Source of the DNA: Actinomycetes bacterium
GTDB taxonomy: Bacteria > Actinomycetota > Humimicrobiia > Humimicrobiales > Humimicrobiaceae
Assembly: GCA_030603375.1 (NCBI GenBank)
Contig: JAUVXY010000018.1
Coordinates: forward strand, 1-15,677
Direction: 5' to 3'
DNA length: 15,677 bases
A program made the position numbers and the translations under genes. Shown here in pieces: positions 12,911 to 15,677 of the stretch. Position 1 is the stretch's first letter; every line of letters starts with the position of its first letter. Under the pieces are notes generated by a model, which saw only the letters and a list, made by a program, of their open reading frames with translations, was not told the origin of the DNA and did no database searches.

Positions 12911-12975
12911 AACGCTGATTACAGGGATATAAAAATTATAAATACTTTTAAATAAAATTTTATGAGGTGATTAAC

Positions 12976-13998
12976 ATGATGCAGACAATATTAGAAAAAA
13001 TAATGAAAGGCGAGAGCTTAACTCAAGACGAGGCACATAAGTCCATGAAATTCATCATGGACGGCAGGGCAAATAACTGCCAGATTGCAGCTTTTCTCAC
13101 TGCTTTAAAAATGAAAGGGGAGAGTATTGATGAGATAAGCGGTTTTTCCATGGCTATGCTGGAAAAAGCTAATAAGATAAAAACAAGGCATAAAAATGTA
13201 GTTGACACATGCGGCACTGGAGGAGACAAAAAAGGCACATTTAATATTTCTACCACGGCTGCCTTCATAGCAGCTGGAGCCGGAGTGGTGATAGCAAAGC
13301 ACGGCAACAGGAGTGTTTCCAGTAAAAGCGGCAGTGCGGATGTACTGGAAGCGCTTGGAGTAAATATAAATCTTGAGTGCGGCAGTGTTGAAAAATGTAT
13401 TGATGATATAGGAATAGGGTTTATTTTTGCTCCCAGGGCGCATACTGCCATGAAACATGTGGCAAAAGCAAGAAAGGATATGGGCATTAGCACTGTTTTT
13501 AATATCCTGGGACCGATTACTAATCCAGCTATGGCGGATGGACGGGTTTTGGGAGTTTTTGATGATAAATTGATAGATATTATGATTTATTCCTTAAAAA
13601 ATATAGGAGTAAGACGGGCATTTGTAGTCTATGGGTTGGAATTAATGGATGAGCTGTCTGTTTCTGGCAACAGCCTTATTGCAGAGCTAAATGATGGCAG
13701 GGTTAAAAGATATATTATTAATCCTGAAGAGCTGGGCTTTAAAAAATGCGGTACGGAAGAGCTAAAAGGCGGAGATGCAAAAGAAAATGCAAGGATTTTA
13801 GCCAGTATCCTTGCCGGTAAGGATGTTGGTGCCAGAAGGGACTGTGCCGTTCTGAACGCTGCTGCAGCTATAGTGGCTGGTGGGAAGGCCGGCAGTCTTT
13901 CCAGCGGCATTGATATGGCAGCCAGCGCAATTGATAGCGGAAGGGCTCTGAATAAATTAAACAAGTTGATTGAATTTACAAATAAGTATAGTTCGTAA
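12976..13998 (+). CDS. trpD: Anthranilate phosphoribosyltransferase
   Basis: TrpD transfers the phosphoribosyl group of PRPP to anthranilate, the second step of tryptophan synthesis. The small helical N-terminal domain (ILEKIMKGESLTQDEA..., FLTALKMKGES) is followed by the PRPP and magnesium loop VVDTCGTGGDKKGTFNIST (CGTGGD at residues 79-84), the glycine-rich KHGNRSVSSKSGSADVLEALG (from residue 108), FAPRAHTAMKHV, and NILGPITNP; DELS supplies the second metal site. The length (340 residues) is standard for a stand-alone TrpD, with no fused glutaminase. ATG 12976 is chosen because GAGGTG lies 6 bases upstream; GTG 12967 overlaps that site. The 65-bp gap to trpE is AT-only in appearance and has no room for trpG. 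Confidence 0.96.
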   Translation: MMQTILEKIMKGESLTQDEAHKSMKFIMDGRANNCQIAAFLTALKMKGESIDEISGFSMAMLEKANKIKTRHKNVVDTCGTGGDKKGTFNISTTAAFIAAGAGVVIAKHGNRSVSSKSGSADVLEALGVNINLECGSVEKCIDDIGIGFIFAPRAHTAMKHVAKARKDMGISTVFNILGPITNPAMADGRVLGVFDDKLIDIMIYSLKNIGVRRAFVVYGLELMDELSVSGNSLIAELNDGRVKRYIINPEELGFKKCGTEELKGGDAKENARILASILAGKDVGARRDCAVLNAAAAIVAGGKAGSLSSGIDMAASAIDSGRALNKLNKLIEFTNKYSS

Positions 13999-14032
13999 GA
14001 AAGGTTATAGAATTTTGGAAGCTGCATTTTGA

Positions 14033-14047
14033 TTACTGCAGCAGTAA
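14033..14047. repeat. Short palindrome between trpD and trpC
   Basis: TTACTGC (14033-14039) and GCAGTAA (14041-14047) flank a single A, an almost perfect dyad in the 74-bp gap between trpD and trpC, the largest gap in the operon. It could be an RNA processing or protein-binding site; there is no T-run. Confidence 0.3.
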
Positions 14048-14072
14048 AATATTGCAAGAAAAGGGGTAAATA

Positions 14073-14888
14073 TTGGAATATTTAAAAAAAATATTGATTG
14101 GTAAAAAGGAAGAAATAAAAAGTCTGCATAAAAATTTAAATAAAGAGGAAATTTTTTTAGAAAGGAAACATGGAAATAAAGGTAGGCTTGTTAAAAGTAT
14201 TTTTAAAAACAAAATAAATGTGATTGCAGAGATTAAAAAAGCGTCTCCATCACTTGGAACAATTAATGAGGCAATGGATATTGGAAAGGTAGCCTTACTT
14301 TACACCAGGCATAAAAGTTTTATAAGGGGTATTTCAGTTGTTACCGAAAATGCTTATTTTAAGGGAAGTCCGGAATACATAAAAAGGGTTAAAAAAGTAT
14401 CAGATTTACCAATTTTGCGAAAAGATTTTATTTTTAATGAGTATCAGATATATGAAAGTGCAGTTTTAGGCGCAGATTGCATTTTACTTATTAGTTCTAT
14501 TCTGGGGTATAAAAAATTAAAAAAACTTTACAATACGGGTAAAAGTTTGGGGCTGGATGTATTAGTTGAGATCCACAGTGAGGAGGAATTGGACAAGGCA
14601 GCTGACATAGGAGCAGGCTTTATTGGCATAAATAACAGGGATTTAAGAAGCATGAAAGTTGATACAAGCACTGCTATGCGTATTTTAGGATACGCACATA
14701 AAAAGGGTATAAAGGATAAGATAATTATATGTGAAAGCGGAATTAGCAGCGCAAAATATGTTACGGAGCTATTTAACAGAGGAATAAATACTTTTTTAAT
14801 TGGCACCTATTTTATGAAGAGTGCAAATCTTGATGTTACATTAAATAAATTAGAGGTGGAGCTTGGGAAGGAAAAAGGTGTTATGTGA
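14073..14888 (+). CDS. trpC: Indole-3-glycerol-phosphate synthase
   Basis: TrpC closes the indole ring, turning carboxyphenylamino-deoxyribulose phosphate into indole-3-glycerol phosphate. The TIM-barrel motifs are complete: IAEIKKASPSLG (residues 51-62, with Glu53 and Lys55), SVVTENAYFKGS (about 89-99), LPILRKDFI with the catalytic lysine at 117, VLVEIHSEEEL (163-173), IGINNRDL (184-191), then CESGIS and FLIGTYFMKS. The length of 271 residues is normal. The start is TTG 14073, with AAGGGG six bases away; no ATG gives a complete N-terminus. The stop overlaps trpF by one base (TGATG), so translation is coupled. It is not fused to trpF. Confidence 0.95.
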   Translation: MEYLKKILIGKKEEIKSLHKNLNKEEIFLERKHGNKGRLVKSIFKNKINVIAEIKKASPSLGTINEAMDIGKVALLYTRHKSFIRGISVVTENAYFKGSPEYIKRVKKVSDLPILRKDFIFNEYQIYESAVLGADCILLISSILGYKKLKKLYNTGKSLGLDVLVEIHSEEELDKAADIGAGFIGINNRDLRSMKVDTSTAMRILGYAHKKGIKDKIIICESGISSAKYVTELFNRGINTFLIGTYFMKSANLDVTLNKLEVELGKEKGVM

Positions 14889-15583
14889 TGTGGATAAAAA
14901 TATGCGGGATTACAAATGAAGCGGATGCAGTGAATATATCAAACTTAGGGGCAGATGCACTGGGATTTATTTTGTCTACTGATAGCCCAAGAAGAGTGGA
15001 TGTGCGTAAGGCAAAAAAGGTTACGTGTGCTTTAAGAAGTGAAGAGATTATGGCGAAAAAAAAGGTTTCAATTGTAGGAGTATTTGTAAACGAAGAGCTA
15101 GAAAGAGTTTTAGATGCCACAGAGGAACTTGCACCGGACTATATCCAGCTTTCTGGAGATGAGGATGCTGAGTACATAAGAAAGATTAAGACAATGTTAA
15201 GTAAAGATATTAAAATTATAAAAACAATAAGGATTAAAGATAATACGGGGCTTGTAGGAAATACACACAGAGAAATGCAAAGGTTAAGGAGATTTGCAGA
15301 CTTTTTATTAGTGGACACTTTTAAAAAAGATCTATATGGCGGTACGGGAAAATCTTTTAGATGGGATATTACAAAGGATTGGGGTTTGGAGCTTCCAATT
15401 ATTTTATCGGGCGGCTTAAATTCAGAAAATGTAAGACAGGCAATAAACCTTGTAAAACCATTTGGTGTGGACGCATCATCCAGGCTGGAGATTTATCCGG
15501 GAAAGAAAGATTTAGAAAAAGTAAAAAAATTTATTGAAATTGTAAGAGCAAGCCGTGGTGAGAAAAATAAGGGGGAACATTGA
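14888..15583 (+). CDS. trpF: Phosphoribosylanthranilate isomerase
   Basis: TrpF isomerises phosphoribosylanthranilate, the step between TrpD and TrpC. The 231-residue barrel begins MWIKICGIT with the catalytic cysteine at residue 6, then GADALGFIL, SPRRV, VGVFVN, LAPDYIQLSGDED, FLLVDTF with the catalytic aspartate, GGTGKSFRWD, IILSGGLNSENV and GVDASSRLE (phosphate site). The usual QLHG motif reads QLSG here, a histidine-to-serine change outside the catalytic pair. ATG 14888 overlaps the trpC stop by one base; GTG 14885 is an alternative one codon upstream. AAAGG about 10 bases upstream serves as ribosome site. Its own TGA overlaps the trpB ATG by one base. Confidence 0.95.
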   Translation: MWIKICGITNEADAVNISNLGADALGFILSTDSPRRVDVRKAKKVTCALRSEEIMAKKKVSIVGVFVNEELERVLDATEELAPDYIQLSGDEDAEYIRKIKTMLSKDIKIIKTIRIKDNTGLVGNTHREMQRLRRFADFLLVDTFKKDLYGGTGKSFRWDITKDWGLELPIILSGGLNSENVRQAINLVKPFGVDASSRLEIYPGKKDLEKVKKFIEIVRASRGEKNKGEH

Positions 15584-15677
15584 TGGAAAATAAGAAAAGC
15601 AGGAAAAATATGGACAGAGGAGGAAATAGCCTGCACTGCGATAAGAGGCATGGAGGGTATTTTGGAATATACGGCGG
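15583..15677 (+). CDS. trpB: Tryptophan synthase beta subunit, N-terminal end (cut by window)
   Basis: ATG 15583 overlaps the trpF stop as TGATG, with AGGGGG about 9 bases upstream. The 31 codons visible end in HGGYFGIYGG, matching the GYFGxFGG segment that opens every TrpB. The stretch before it (MENKKSRKNMDRGGNSLH) is a short charged lead. The PLP lysine and the rest of the enzyme lie beyond the window; trpA is expected next. The call rests on this motif plus operon position. Confidence 0.88.
   Translation, partial: MENKKSRKNMDRGGNSLHCDKRHGGYFGIYG

Noticed and set aside
13023..13493. Long minus-strand ORFs inside trpD, trpE, trpC and other genes
   Set aside because: They are mirror frames of strongly recognised enzymes, without ribosome sites or known families.
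1..15677. CRISPR array, rRNA, IS element with terminal inverted repeats
   Set aside because: No regularly spaced repeats, rRNA signature sequences or transposase motifs were seen; the only mobile element recognised is the group II intron.

Overview
The window is an AT-rich bacterial chromosome segment with short gene gaps, frequent TTG/GTG starts and Shine-Dalgarno sites of the GGAGG type. The gene content (butyrate kinase, 2-oxoacid dehydrogenase E2, type III pantothenate kinase, a group IIC intron, tRNA with encoded CCA) suits an anaerobic, Firmicutes-like or deep-branching Gram-positive-type bacterium. I cannot assign a taxon from the sequence alone.

Layout. (1) 1-1471: the 3' end of a butyrate kinase gene, a promoter with an overlapping palindrome, and a broken E2 acyltransferase gene that has lost its lipoyl-lysine region. 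(2) 1780-3798: coaX and a DusB-type tRNA-dihydrouridine synthase with an N-terminal extension. (3) 3867-8271: an accessory region anchored on tRNA-Pro(CGG). The last 21 bases of the tRNA plus about 50 bases downstream are repeated 2046 bp further on. Between the copies lies a group IIC intron (4021-5899) inserted just behind the tRNA's terminator hairpin; its ribozyme looks intact, but its reverse transcriptase carries an amber codon. After the second copy come a RhuM-family gene, a BRO-N antirepressor-like pseudogene and a ribbon-helix-helix/PIN toxin-antitoxin pair. (4) 8344-10719: a FGGY sugar kinase, a DUF192 protein and a convergent RRM RNA-binding protein gene. (5) 10720-11389: a long divergent regulatory region with two opposed promoters, several inverted repeats, a small ORF with two Trp codons near its end, and a strong intrinsic terminator just before trpE. 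(6) 11390-15677: the tryptophan operon trpE-trpD-trpC-trpF-trpB (trpB cut by the window end), tightly packed and with no trpG.

How it works together. The trp genes cover chorismate to indole-3-glycerol phosphate and enter tryptophan synthase, apart from the glutaminase subunit TrpG, which must come from elsewhere or be absent. The trp leader has the layout of a transcription attenuator. The butyrate kinase/E2 pair resembles a branched-chain acyl-CoA (bkd) type cluster, but the E2 copy is damaged.

The best leads are the tRNA-Pro repeat/intron locus, the candidate trp attenuator, the lipoyl-less E2, and the fact that both nonsense mutations are C:G-to-T:A transitions in otherwise well-preserved accessory genes. 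I did not find a clearly new multi-gene system.
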